62,224 nucleotides of DNA from an uncultured Clostridia bacterium (GTDB lineage: Bacteria; Bacillota; Clostridia; Lachnospirales; Anaerotignaceae). Below the pieces are notes generated by a model. It saw only the letters and a program-made list of their open reading frames with translations, had not been told where the DNA came from and made no database searches. Each line of letters starts with the position of its first letter. The first letter of the stretch is position 1. Both the position numbers and the translations under genes were made by a program. The DNA lies in NCBI GenBank assembly GCA_944383885.1, contig CALWRF010000009.1:1-62224 (forward strand), given 5' to 3'. Positions 8,471 through 17,006 of the stretch are shown here, one piece after another.

Positions 8471-9460
8471 TTATATAAACTCAAAATATGTGCCTCTGCC
8501 GTTTTCCAAAGCCTTTTTATATATAATTTCCGCCATTACATTATCCTGAATAGCCATGCCTGTAGTGTCAAAAATTGTTATCTGTTCATTACTTGTTCTT
8601 CCGGCTTTTTCACCGCTTACAATCTGACCTATCTCAGCATAAATTTTGTCTTTGGTTATAATTCCATTATTAATTGCGTGCTGTATCTCGCCTTTTTCAA
8701 CGCACTGGGTTATAGAATCACATACAGCTGTTGCTTTTAAAAATATTTCAGGCTCATATTCCTGTTTACCTTTATCATCTGTACCAACAGCAACAATATG
8801 AGTTCCCGGCTTAACCCAATCGGATTTAATTACTGAACCTTTCCCTCTTGTTGTTGATATAACAATATCAGCTTTTTCAACGGCATCTTTTTTGCTGTCT
8901 TCAATCACAACAGGTATATTAAGCTCTTTTTCAATATCGTTTTTAAATTTTAATGCGTTTTCTTCTATGCTGTCCCATGCATGTACTTTTCGTATATCCG
9001 CAACATTAACAGCTGCTCTCAGCTGCATTCTTGCCTGATTACCCGTCCCTATTGAAGCAACCTCATGGGCGTCTTTTCTTGCAAGATATTTAATTGACAC
9101 AGCTCCTGCTGCGCCTGTTCTATAACCGGTAACAAGACTGCCGTCCATAATACATATAAGAGCGCATGATTTAGAATCAAAAAGAAGTACTGTTCCAAGA
9201 TTTGCCGGAATGCCGTATTTTATCGGATTGTCCGCAAATCCCCCAGAAGACGCTTTAAGAGATATCAGCTCATTTTCAGCGCAGTAACCGGCTTTAAAAT
9301 CTATGCTGCCTGTTGAATCTGGTATATTTATGCCCATATACGGCGGCTGAATTACTTTCCCGGCATTAAATACACCGTAGCCTTTTTCAACAGCAGGAAT
9401 AACATCTTTAATATCAATAATTTCAGAAACGTCCTGCCTGCATATAAGTAACGTTTTCAT
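8471..9460 (-). CDS. Ornithine cyclodeaminase / mu-crystallin family dehydrogenase
   Basis: The 329-residue protein belongs to the OCD/mu-crystallin family, whose members include ornithine cyclodeaminase, archaeal-type alanine dehydrogenase and ketimine reductases. Substrate contacts of the family are present: the Lys in SLKASSGGFADNP, the Arg in GYRTGAAGAVS, and the Asp in VAVGTDDKGKQE. The Rossmann nucleotide motif is ASIGTGNQARMQL (about residues 135-147). It lies between an AGCS symporter and a LysR regulator on the same strand, which fits catabolism of alanine or ornithine. The substrate cannot be told from sequence. Confidence 0.85.
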   Translation of the reverse strand: MKTLLICRQDVSEIIDIKDVIPAVEKGYGVFNAGKVIQPPYMGINIPDSTGSIDFKAGYCAENELISLKASSGGFADNPIKYGIPANLGTVLLFDSKSCALICIMDGSLVTGYRTGAAGAVSIKYLARKDAHEVASIGTGNQARMQLRAAVNVADIRKVHAWDSIEENALKFKNDIEKELNIPVVIEDSKKDAVEKADIVISTTRGKGSVIKSDWVKPGTHIVAVGTDDKGKQEYEPEIFLKATAVCDSITQCVEKGEIQHAINNGIITKDKIYAEIGQIVSGEKAGRTSNEQITIFDTTGMAIQDNVMAEIIYKKALENGRGTYFEFI

Positions 9461-9738
9461 ATAAATACCCCCTATTTCATATATGATTATAGTATTTAAA
9501 AATTAACAAAGTGCTGGATTAATATCTCTTCTCCATATAATAAGCAAAACTATGGAAAAAACATATTTTCATCATTTTGCAATTTTTAAAGCTTAAAAAA
9601 CATAAAACTTTAAATGCAAATTATTTTTAAGCATTTTTAACAATATAATAGTTTTCAGTTATTTATAAACTGTTTACTTATAATAATATTATATTTTATA
9701 ATCGGCAAAACAACAAATACGGATATATTATATAAAAG

Positions 9739-10653
9739 TCATTCCTTGTTGTTATGGGCAATGTTTTTTTCTATATACTTAATTAATACATCGGCGTATT
9801 CAGATAAGAGCCTGCCTTTTTCAATAATATATCCAAGTGTAAGCTTTGTATCTCCGCCTATAATCGGCAGTTTCTTTATTTCTTCTGAATTATGTTTTGG
9901 ATAATCAAAATCGATACCTATATCCACAACATCAGTATTTTTAATTAAACTAAATGCAAGGTGCTCGCTGTTTGTAGTTATGTCAAACTGAATTTTTTCC
10001 GGATCCAAAATACCCAAGCTAATCCTGCGGAAACCGTCCTCAATAGAAAAGAAATCATTGAGCCTTTTTACATACTTAAAATTTGGCAGGTCTTCAATAT
10101 TTACACAATCCCTGTTAAAAAACGGGTTGTTTTTACCCATATACACACATGAATTAAGCTTAGCAATCGGCACAAAATCAATATTCTTTTTGTATAACTT
10201 ATTAAAAAAAGCCTTAGAGTTCCTGTTTGATATACAAAGTATTCCTATTTCGGATATTCCCTGTTCTACATGCGATATTATTTCTTCAATATTTCCAACT
10301 CTATGCTCCAAACTGATATTATTAGCCCTATAAATATCTGTAAGGAGCATTGCAAGGCTGTGGCTCTGGTATGCAGATATATATAATGCTTTTTTCTTTT
10401 TGCTGTTATTTGTTTCAAGTATTAGATTTGTGCTTTTAACAGCGTTAAGCGCATAATTGTATATTGATTTACCGTATGGCGTAAGTTTAAGTCCCTTGCT
10501 TGTCCTTTCAAAAATCTTATTGTCAAGCTCGCCTTCTAAAGCATTAATTACCCTGCTTACATTCGGCTGAGTCGTATATAAGCGTTCGGCAGCCTTTCCA
10601 AAACTGCCGCACTCAACGCACATAAGAAAAAATTCCAACTGTTTAAATTCCAT
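9739..10653 (-). CDS. LysR-family transcriptional regulator
   Basis: The 304-residue protein has the LysR winged helix at residues 1-60 (MEFKQLEFFLMCVECGSFGKAAERLYTTQ, then NVSRVINALE). A periplasmic-binding-like effector domain follows from about residue 90. It is transcribed in the same direction as the downstream dehydrogenase and symporter genes, with a 278-base AT-rich gap in between, and probably controls them in response to an amino acid. A GGAG ribosome site precedes the ATG. The effector is unknown. Confidence 0.88.
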   Translation of the reverse strand: MEFKQLEFFLMCVECGSFGKAAERLYTTQPNVSRVINALEGELDNKIFERTSKGLKLTPYGKSIYNYALNAVKSTNLILETNNSKKKKALYISAYQSHSLAMLLTDIYRANNISLEHRVGNIEEIISHVEQGISEIGILCISNRNSKAFFNKLYKKNIDFVPIAKLNSCVYMGKNNPFFNRDCVNIEDLPNFKYVKRLNDFFSIEDGFRRISLGILDPEKIQFDITTNSEHLAFSLIKNTDVVDIGIDFDYPKHNSEEIKKLPIIGGDTKLTLGYIIEKGRLLSEYADVLIKYIEKNIAHNNKE

Positions 10654-11040
10654 ATAGCTCAGCTCCTCTAAAAAATAATCATATATGTACAGACAAATAT
10701 AAATTTAATCATAAATAAAAATAATTTATTCTCAAATATAATATAAAAATAATTAAAAATCAAATTTTCTTTTTTATACCATCTTCTTCATTCTAATTCA
10801 ATAATATAATTTAAAATCAGTTAAATATAAAAAATTGCAATTATTATGAACAGGCTTATTTTTCGCTGACAGTTTAAGCTTCCTTATCTCATTAAGCAGC
10901 CAAAGGATATCTTTAATTAAGAAAATTTTCTTTCTGATTGCCGTCATTTCGCCGCTTGAAAACTTTTAGGTACTGAAAAAATAATGTTTTTTTGCAATAT
11001 TTCATACAAAATACAATTTTTTATTTCGCTTAAAAATAAC
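10654..11040. other. AT-rich intergenic region between divergent regulators
   Basis: It lies between the LysR gene and the TetR gene, which point away from each other. One 49-codon open frame (10798-10947, minus) is present without a ribosome site and resembles nothing I know, so I do not call it. The right end leads into the TetR promoter. Confidence 0.4.
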
Positions 11041-11043
11041 GTA

Positions 11044-11099
11044 TTGACAAATTGAATTAATGAATATAAAATATAACAGTGTTATATAACATTGTTATA
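11044..11099 (+). promoter_or_regulatory. TetR promoter with two overlapping palindromic operators
   Basis: A TTGACA box at 11044-11049 is followed after 17 bases by TAAAAT. Immediately downstream lie two near-perfect palindromes, TATAACAGTGTTATA (11072-11086) and TATAACATTGTTATA (11085-11099), which overlap by two bases and end just before the ribosome site. Two dyads of TATAACAnTGTTATA are the expected picture for a self-repressing TetR dimer pair. Confidence 0.8.
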
Positions 11100-11113
11100 A
11101 ATGGAGATTTTAA

Positions 11114-11737
11114 ATGAACGAAAAGGAACAATCAACTTTAAATATGATACTTTCGGCAGCAATGCAGGAATTCCTTGAAAAGGGATTCAAATCGGCTTCT
11201 CTGCGGAATATTGTAAAAACTGCCGGTGTTACAACAGGTGCCTTCTATGGATATTTTAAAAGCAAGGAAGAACTTTTCGAAGCTTTGACTGGAAAGCATT
11301 ATGATTATTTTATGGGGTGTTTTAAAAAAGCGCAAAATGATTTCGCTTGCCTTCCTTTTGAAGAACAGCCGAAACAATTGAGCGATATTTCAGGAGAATG
11401 CATGCATGATATGCTTTTATATGCCCTTGAGCATATAAAAGAATTTAAACTCATTCTCTGCAAATCCGAAGGAACCCGCTTTGAATCTATGATTGACGAA
11501 ATGGTAGAGATAGAAACAAAAGCCACCAACGACTATTTAAAAGTGCTTGAAAAAATAGGACAACCTTCTCCATATATCGACGAACACTTGGAGCATATTC
11601 TTATAACAGGCATGTTCAATACTTATTTTGAAATTATAATACATGAAATGCCTATCGACAAAGCTGAGTATTATCTTGATGAAATGCGAGCTTTTTACAC
11701 TGCCGGCTGGCTTAAAATAATGGGACAGAAGAATTAA
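11114..11737 (+). CDS. TetR-family transcriptional repressor
   Basis: The 207-residue protein has the TetR DNA-binding domain at the N-terminus. This is seen in ILSAAMQEFLEKGFKSASLRNIVKTAG followed by VTTGAFYGYFKSKEELFEAL (residues about 12-58). The C-terminal ligand domain is not assignable to a known inducer. It sits 146 bases upstream of two co-oriented half-ABC transporters. A double palindrome in its own promoter suggests autoregulation. Likely it senses a compound moved by the transporter. Confidence 0.9.
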   Translation: MNEKEQSTLNMILSAAMQEFLEKGFKSASLRNIVKTAGVTTGAFYGYFKSKEELFEALTGKHYDYFMGCFKKAQNDFACLPFEEQPKQLSDISGECMHDMLLYALEHIKEFKLILCKSEGTRFESMIDEMVEIETKATNDYLKVLEKIGQPSPYIDEHLEHILITGMFNTYFEIIIHEMPIDKAEYYLDEMRAFYTAGWLKIMGQKN

Positions 11738-11750
11738 AAAAATCTATTTA

Positions 11751-11772
11751 ATGGAAAGTGTATGCTTTCCAT
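11751..11772 (+). terminator. Weak hairpin after the TetR gene
   Basis: ATGGAAAG and CTTTCCAT form an eight-base stem with a six-base loop, followed only by TTATAT. It may be a weak terminator or attenuator between the TetR gene and the ABC genes. Confidence 0.35.
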
Positions 11773-11831
11773 TTATATAATCGTAAGTTAGCTAATGCTA
11801 ATAAATATAATCTACTGCTACTATAGATATT

Positions 11832-11850
11832 TAGAGAAAATTTTTCTCTA
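11832..11850 (+). promoter_or_regulatory. Palindrome in the leader of the ABC transporter operon
   Basis: TAGAGAAAATTTTTCTCTA is a near-perfect dyad about 33 bases ahead of the first ABC gene. It does not match the TetR operator upstream. It could be a second regulator site or a leader hairpin. Confidence 0.35.
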
Positions 11851-11883
11851 TATATTTAAAATTTATTTTAAGGAGGTTTTAAA

Positions 11884-13656
11884 ATGAAAAAACAGTCTAA
11901 TTTATCAGTACTTATGACCTATGCTGGCAAACACAAAATTTTAACCTATTCTTCATGGATTTTGTCAGCCGCAAGCGCTTTTTTATCTCTTGTGCCGTTT
12001 TGGTATATATGGCGCATAATTTACGACATACTTGATGTATATCCCGATTTTTCAAAAGCAGACCGCATTACAAGTTACGGCTGGAACGCAGTTTTATTTG
12101 CTGTTATTTCTGTTTTGGTTTATATAGCCGCTTTGATGTGCTCGCATATCAGCGCGTTCAGGGTAGCCGCAAATATAAGAAAAAAACTAATGGAACATAT
12201 TGCATCCCTTCCCCTTGGCATAATAGAAAAATACGGAAGCGGCAAATTAAGAAGAATAGTAAATACCTCAAGCGCCGCAACTGAAAACTATTTGGCACAC
12301 AGACTCCCTGATAAAGCCGGAGCTGTTGCCACACCTATAGGGTTATTGTTTTTACTGATTATTTTTGACTGGCGTTTAGGTCTTTTAAGTCTTATTCCTG
12401 TCGCTCTTGGATTTTTAATTATGATGAAAATGACCGGCAAAGACATGGAACAAAAAATGAATGAGTATCAGAATGCGCTTTCCGATATGTCAAACGAAGC
12501 CGTTGAATATGTAAGAGGCATTCCGGTTGTAAAAACTTTCGGGCAGACTATTTTTTCCTTTAAACGCTTTAAAACTTCTATTGATAACTACGAAAAATGG
12601 GTAATAGCATATACAAAGGCATTGCGCCTGCCTATGATGTTTTACACAACAGCTATAAACAGCGTATTTGCCTTCCTTATTGCAGGCGGCATAGTTTTTT
12701 CAAGAAACGGTGTAACAAATGAGCTTCTTTTAAACATGGTTTTTTATATAGTTATCACTCCAGTTATAGGAACTGCACTTACAAAAATAATGTTTATGAG
12801 TGAAGACTCAATGATAGTAAACGACGCCTTAAACAGAATAAATGATATTCTGAGTGAAAAGCCTCTTGCTCAAAGCATAATAAACAATACTCCTTCCGAC
12901 TATTCAATTAAATTTGAACATGTAAGCTATAGTTATGACAAAAACGTAAAGGCTGTTAATGATGTTTCATTATTGATTAAATCCGGTCAAACAGTAGCGT
13001 TGGTTGGCGAATCTGGCGGAGGAAAAACAACCCTGTCATGTTTGGCAGCAAGATTTTTTGACCCGCAGGAAGGACGTGTATTAATAGGAAATATCGACAT
13101 AAAAGATATACCAAAGGAAACTTTGATGAACACAGTATCTTTTGTATTCCAAAACAGCCGGCTTTTCAAAACTTCCATACTTGAAAACGTCCGTATGGCT
13201 AAACCTAAAGCTTCAAGAGATGAAGTAATAGAAGCCCTGAAATCAGCACAGTGCATGGATATTATTGAAAAGCTGCCAAACGGCATTGACACTGTTGTCG
13301 GTACAAAAGGAGTTTATCTTTCAGGAGGAGAGCAGCAGAGAATAGCTATTGCCCGTGCTGTGTTAAAAAATGCTCCTATACTTATACTTGATGAGGCTAC
13401 TGCCTTTGCCGACCCAGACAACGAAGTTCGCATACAAAAGGCGCTTTCTGCTCTTTCAAACGGGAAAACCGTTATTATGGTTGCACACAGGCTTTCTTCT
13501 ATTGTAAATACTGACTGCATTTATGTTATGAAAAACGGTAAAATTGCGGAAAGCGGTTCTTACAGCGGTCTTATTGACAAAAACGGCATATTCACATCTA
13601 TGTGGAACAGTTATTTAAAATCAGCAAAATGGAAAATAGAAAAGGAGGTACAATAA
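11884..13656 (+). CDS. ABC transporter, fused permease and ATPase, subunit 1
   Basis: The 590-residue half-transporter has six membrane helices (about residues 15-320) and one nucleotide-binding domain. The ATPase is complete: Walker A GESGGGKTT near residue 373, signature LSGGEQQ near 477, Walker B ILILDEAT, and a switch His in VAHRLSS. It overlaps the next ABC gene by one base (TAATG), so the two make a heterodimer. The sequence recalls the YbtP/IrtA-like branch of exporter-fold transporters, some of which import siderophores. Direction and substrate are not decided. The ribosome site AAGGAGG is strong. Confidence 0.92.
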   Translation: MKKQSNLSVLMTYAGKHKILTYSSWILSAASAFLSLVPFWYIWRIIYDILDVYPDFSKADRITSYGWNAVLFAVISVLVYIAALMCSHISAFRVAANIRKKLMEHIASLPLGIIEKYGSGKLRRIVNTSSAATENYLAHRLPDKAGAVATPIGLLFLLIIFDWRLGLLSLIPVALGFLIMMKMTGKDMEQKMNEYQNALSDMSNEAVEYVRGIPVVKTFGQTIFSFKRFKTSIDNYEKWVIAYTKALRLPMMFYTTAINSVFAFLIAGGIVFSRNGVTNELLLNMVFYIVITPVIGTALTKIMFMSEDSMIVNDALNRINDILSEKPLAQSIINNTPSDYSIKFEHVSYSYDKNVKAVNDVSLLIKSGQTVALVGESGGGKTTLSCLAARFFDPQEGRVLIGNIDIKDIPKETLMNTVSFVFQNSRLFKTSILENVRMAKPKASRDEVIEALKSAQCMDIIEKLPNGIDTVVGTKGVYLSGGEQQRIAIARAVLKNAPILILDEATAFADPDNEVRIQKALSALSNGKTVIMVAHRLSSIVNTDCIYVMKNGKIAESGSYSGLIDKNGIFTSMWNSYLKSAKWKIEKEVQ

Positions 13657-15386
13657 TGATTAAAAAACTTCAAATTCGCTTTGCCCTTTCAGAACAGGGA
13701 GCCAAAGATTTAATTAAAGGCTGCGCCGCCTGTGTTGCCCAGGACATATCATTTATGCTGCCTGTCGGGCTTTTATACTACTTTGTTATTGATATTATGA
13801 ACAGAAATTTAACAGGTAATAAAGCTGCCCTTTATATTATCGGCTCAATACTTTGCATTGCGGTTATATTTGTAACAACATATTTCCAATATAACTGCAC
13901 ATATTTAGCAACTTATATAGAAAGCGGAAAAAGACGGATTTCACTTGCAGAACATCTGCGAAAAATACCATTGTCATTTTTCGGCAAAAAAGACCTCGCG
14001 GATTTAACTAATTCCATAATGGGCGACTGCGCAACACTTGAAACTGCTTTTTCCCACTACGTGCCATCATTGGCAGGCTCTGTTATATCCGCATCATTGG
14101 TATCCATTTGTCTTTTTATATATGATTGGCGCATGGCTATTGCTGCCGTATGGGTACTGCCTGTAGCTTTTGTAATTACATTTTTCTCATCACGTGCCCA
14201 GCAGTATTTTAATAATAAATCCGTTGCGGCTAATGTAGCCCTTGAAAACAGTGTTCAGGAATGTGTTGAGAACCTTCAGGATTTAAAAGCTAATAATGCT
14301 GAAAAAAAATATTTAAACCAGCTTTTCAAAAAAATTGACTACGCTGAAAAACGTCATATCATAACCGAGATAGGAACAGCACTTTTTGTTGTTTCATCAA
14401 CACTTATATTAAAATTCGGTATAGCAACCGTTTCCCTTGCAGGCTCTGTACTTCTTATTAATGGTAAAATAGATATTCCGTTGCTTTTTATGTTTCTCCT
14501 TGTTGCCTCAAGACTGTACGCTCCTCTTGAAGGTGCTCTTCAAAATCTTGCGGCTGTTATTTCAACTAAAACAAATATAAACCGAATGAACGAAATATTT
14601 GACTGCCAAGTTCAAACTGGAGATAATTTACTTACAAATACGGGATATGACATAGTTTTTCAAAATGTAGGGTTTTCATATAACAACAAAGAATCCGTTT
14701 TAAAAGATGTTTCATTTACGGCTAAACAGGGAGAAGTTACAGCCTTAGTAGGACCTTCAGGCGGCGGAAAAACAACTGTTTCACGCCTTGCCGCAAGGTT
14801 TTGGGATATAGATAAAGGCAAAATAACTGTTGGCGGCATGGATATTTCAAAAATTGACCCTGAAACATTGATGTCTTTATATTCAATAGTGTTTCAGGAC
14901 GTCACATTGTTTAATAACACTATAATGGAAAATATAAGAATAGGCAGAAAAAACGCAACTGATGAAGAAGTTATTGAAGCCGCAAAATTAGCAAACTGCG
15001 AAGAGTTCGCCAGAAAACTTCCTGACGGTTATAACAGTATGATTGGTGAAAACGGCTGCGAGCTTTCAGGTGGTGAAAGACAGCGTATATCTATTGCCCG
15101 CGCGTTTCTTAAAAACGCTCCTATAATACTTTTAGATGAAGCTACAGCAAGCCTTGATGTTGAAAACGAAACCTCAATTCAAACCGCTTTATCAAAACTC
15201 ATAAAAGATAAAACCGTGCTTGTTATCGCACACCGTATGCGTACTGTAAGCGGAGCCGATAATGTAATAGTTTTAAAAGACGGCGTTGTAGCAGAACACG
15301 GAGCGCCTTGCAAACTTATTAAAACCGGAAAAATATACCCTCACATGGTAAAACTTCAGAAAATAAGCAGTGACTGGGAAATTTAA
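13656..15386 (+). CDS. ABC transporter, fused permease and ATPase, subunit 2
   Basis: The 576-residue partner of the preceding gene has the same layout: six N-terminal membrane helices, then an ATPase. The ATPase has Walker A GPSGGGKTT (about residue 365), signature LSGGERQR (about 469), Walker B IILLDEAT and the switch His in IAHRM. Both subunits thus keep consensus ATP sites. I start it at the ATG at 13656, which overlaps the upstream stop and has AGGAGG seven bases ahead. A longer frame from 13602 lies wholly inside the upstream gene. Confidence 0.92.
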   Translation: MIKKLQIRFALSEQGAKDLIKGCAACVAQDISFMLPVGLLYYFVIDIMNRNLTGNKAALYIIGSILCIAVIFVTTYFQYNCTYLATYIESGKRRISLAEHLRKIPLSFFGKKDLADLTNSIMGDCATLETAFSHYVPSLAGSVISASLVSICLFIYDWRMAIAAVWVLPVAFVITFFSSRAQQYFNNKSVAANVALENSVQECVENLQDLKANNAEKKYLNQLFKKIDYAEKRHIITEIGTALFVVSSTLILKFGIATVSLAGSVLLINGKIDIPLLFMFLLVASRLYAPLEGALQNLAAVISTKTNINRMNEIFDCQVQTGDNLLTNTGYDIVFQNVGFSYNNKESVLKDVSFTAKQGEVTALVGPSGGGKTTVSRLAARFWDIDKGKITVGGMDISKIDPETLMSLYSIVFQDVTLFNNTIMENIRIGRKNATDEEVIEAAKLANCEEFARKLPDGYNSMIGENGCELSGGERQRISIARAFLKNAPIILLDEATASLDVENETSIQTALSKLIKDKTVLVIAHRMRTVSGADNVIVLKDGVVAEHGAPCKLIKTGKIYPHMVKLQKISSDWEI

Positions 15387-15442
15387 TGCGAAAACTGAAT
15401 TTTTTCATGCCTGCATAAAAATCAGACTATACTATAAAATAC

Positions 15443-15496
15443 GCCCTGTTCGTTAGAAAGTATAATATGCTCAATAACAAACAGGGTGGTTTTTTA
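15443..15496 (+). terminator. Terminator of the ABC transporter operon
   Basis: CCCTGTTcGTTA pairs with TAACaAACAGGG around a 19-base loop, followed by TGGTTTTTT. It lies about 55 bases after the second ABC gene. Confidence 0.8.
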
Positions 15497-15676
15497 CGCA
15501 AAAAAGAACAGCAAATAAAAGATATACGGCAAAATTCAAACAACCGGTGATAGAAACGCGATGCAAGAAGAAAATCTAAGAAATTAACGAAATTTTACAA
15601 AATTACTTAAGTTTCTTACTATTTTATACAAAATTATAAAAAACTAAAAGATTAAACAATTATTAACTTATAATTT

Positions 15677-16165
15677 TCACTTCAATTTTTTTTCATATAA
15701 TCTAAACATGCCTTTTCTGTACTCAACTTTGCCTGCATCGATATATCCAAAATTTTTATACATATCCATTGCCCTTTTATTGTTAGGCAGAACATCGATT
15801 CTTACTGAATCAAATTTCATATTCTTAATTTCGTCTTCCAAACACTGAAGCATTTTCTTGCCGATACCCATAGACTGAAAATCTACATTTACACACAGCC
15901 TGTGAATAACCCTGTAATTGTCGCCGTATTTCCAGTTGCCGCATTCATATCCTTCGTCTTCTTTGTTTATAACGCCGCAGGCAGCAATATGTCCGTTAAG
16001 TGGCATAATATACATTTCACCGCGTTCAATATCGTTTTTAATTGTTTCTAAGCATGGATATACATCATCCCACTGATTAATACCCAATATTTTAAGTTTT
16101 TCAATAGCTTTTGAATAAATTTCAAATATATTTTTTAAATCGTTTAATACGGCTTTTCTAATCAT
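15677..16165 (-). CDS. GNAT-family N-acetyltransferase
   Basis: The 162-residue protein is a GNAT acyl-CoA-dependent acetyltransferase. The acetyl-CoA loop is seen in LCVNVDFQSMGIGKKML (Q/RxxGxG-like motif), followed by the typical RIDVLPNNKRAMDMYKNFGY. The start is ATG at 16165, with GGGTGG ahead; the longer frame upstream reads through the tRNA-Val gene and is not real. It sits just after two tRNA genes and their terminator. The substrate is unknown. Confidence 0.85.
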   Translation of the reverse strand: MIRKAVLNDLKNIFEIYSKAIEKLKILGINQWDDVYPCLETIKNDIERGEMYIMPLNGHIAACGVINKEDEGYECGNWKYGDNYRVIHRLCVNVDFQSMGIGKKMLQCLEDEIKNMKFDSVRIDVLPNNKRAMDMYKNFGYIDAGKVEYRKGMFRLYEKKLK

Positions 16166-16212
16166 ATAAAACCACCCAAATCTAAACAAACGGACTATAT
16201 TATTCAAAAAGC

Positions 16213-16242
16213 AAAAAAGCCTTTGAACTAAATCAAAGGCTT
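16213..16242 (-). terminator. Terminator of the tRNA operon
   Basis: AAGCCTTTGA and TCAAAGGCTT form a ten-base stem. On the minus strand it is followed by a TTTTTT run immediately after tRNA-Val. Confidence 0.88.
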
Positions 16243-16245
16243 GTA

Positions 16246-16318
16246 TGGGAATTACAGGGCTCGAACCTGTGACATCTTGCTTGTAAGGCAAGCGCTCTCC
16301 CAGCTGAGCTAAACTCCC
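16246..16318 (-). tRNA. tRNA-Val (TAC)
   Basis: The 73-base gene folds as a full cloverleaf with acceptor GGGAGTT/AATTCCC, a D-arm GCTC..GAGC, anticodon loop CTTACAA (anticodon TAC) and T-loop TTCGAGC. The discriminator base is A. The CCA end is not encoded. It is the second gene after the shared promoter. Confidence 0.96.
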
Positions 16319-16326
16319 AAACTAAA

Positions 16327-16400
<74 letters not shown>

Positions 16401-16468
16401 ATATTGTCGTTTAAATGAGATAAAATATTTCTACCTCTTATTTTCCGCTTGTCTTACCAACGAATGAT

Positions 16469-16497
16469 ATATTACCATAATGTTAAAGCCATGTCAA
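16469..16497 (-). promoter_or_regulatory. Promoter of the tRNA-Asp/tRNA-Val operon
   Basis: On the minus strand TTGACA (16492-16497) and TAATAT (16469-16474) are separated by exactly 17 bases, about 70 bases ahead of tRNA-Asp. Confidence 0.85.
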
Positions 16498-16557
16498 CAC
16501 TTTTTAATAAATTTTTTCTAATTTTTTTACTTATAATAAACAATTTAAAAATTAACA

Positions 16558-16580
16558 GGAGCGGCTTAAAATTCCGCTCC
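16558..16580 (-). terminator. Terminator after the small membrane protein gene
   Basis: GGAGCGG and CCGCTCC form a GC-rich stem, followed on the minus strand by TGTTAATTTTT, 16 bases after the stop at 16596. Confidence 0.65.
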
Positions 16581-16595
16581 AATCAGGCACAAAAA

Positions 16596-16862
16596 TTATA
16601 ATTCAGGCTCAAAACAGTCGTCATCGCTGAAATACTCGTCTGTTTCATTATCAAGCATTTTACCCGCTATTTTTGATACCGCCGGTATAGATGTAATTAT
16701 AAATACAAAAACAGCAACTACAGAAACAGCCTTTTTGCTTCTTTCTGTAATATTAAGACCCAAAAGAACGCCTACTGCGCCTACGCAAGCCATAAGCAGC
16801 GTAACATCTGTGCCGTTAACTGAATTAATACCCTTTAATATTTTTCTGAAAAGTTTTTCCAC
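16596..16862 (-). CDS. Small membrane protein, unknown function
   Basis: This 88-residue protein has two membrane helices (about residues 17-34 and 42-62) joined by a short basic loop. A very acidic tail follows (NETDEYFSDDDCFEPEL). I choose the GTG at 16862, as AGGAGG lies eight bases ahead; an upstream ATG (16901) would lack a ribosome site. I do not recognise the family. It stands alone between its own terminator and the LarA-like operon. Confidence 0.65.
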   Translation of the reverse strand: MEKLFRKILKGINSVNGTDVTLLMACVGAVGVLLGLNITERSKKAVSVVAVFVFIITSIPAVSKIAGKMLDNETDEYFSDDDCFEPEL

Positions 16863-16943
16863 AATTACCGCCTCCTCTCGAATAAATATATTATACAACA
16901 TAAAACCTTATAATTAAAGTACAAAAAGAATTAATGCAAATTA

Positions 16944-16988
16944 AAAAACAGACGATTGTCATATTCCATAATATGCGTACCGTCTGTT
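16944..16988 (-). terminator. Terminator of the LarA-like operon
   Basis: AACAGACG and CGTCTGTT enclose a second inner stem (ATATT/AATAT). On the minus strand TTTTTT follows, 18 bases after the stop at 17007. Confidence 0.85.
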
Positions 16989-17006
16989 TTGGTTATAAAA
17001 AATTAT

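Noticed and set aside
10798..10947. A 49-codon open frame on the minus strand in the LysR/TetR gap.
   Set aside because: It has no ribosome site, no recognisable motif and lies in AT-rich DNA; chance is more likely.
13602..13655. A longer start for the second ABC subunit.
   Set aside because: It lies inside the first subunit gene and lacks a ribosome site; the ATG at 13656 has AGGAGG and overlaps the stop.
16166..16291. An N-terminal extension of the GNAT protein.
   Set aside because: It would translate through the tRNA-Val gene; the ATG at 16165 has a suitable ribosome site.
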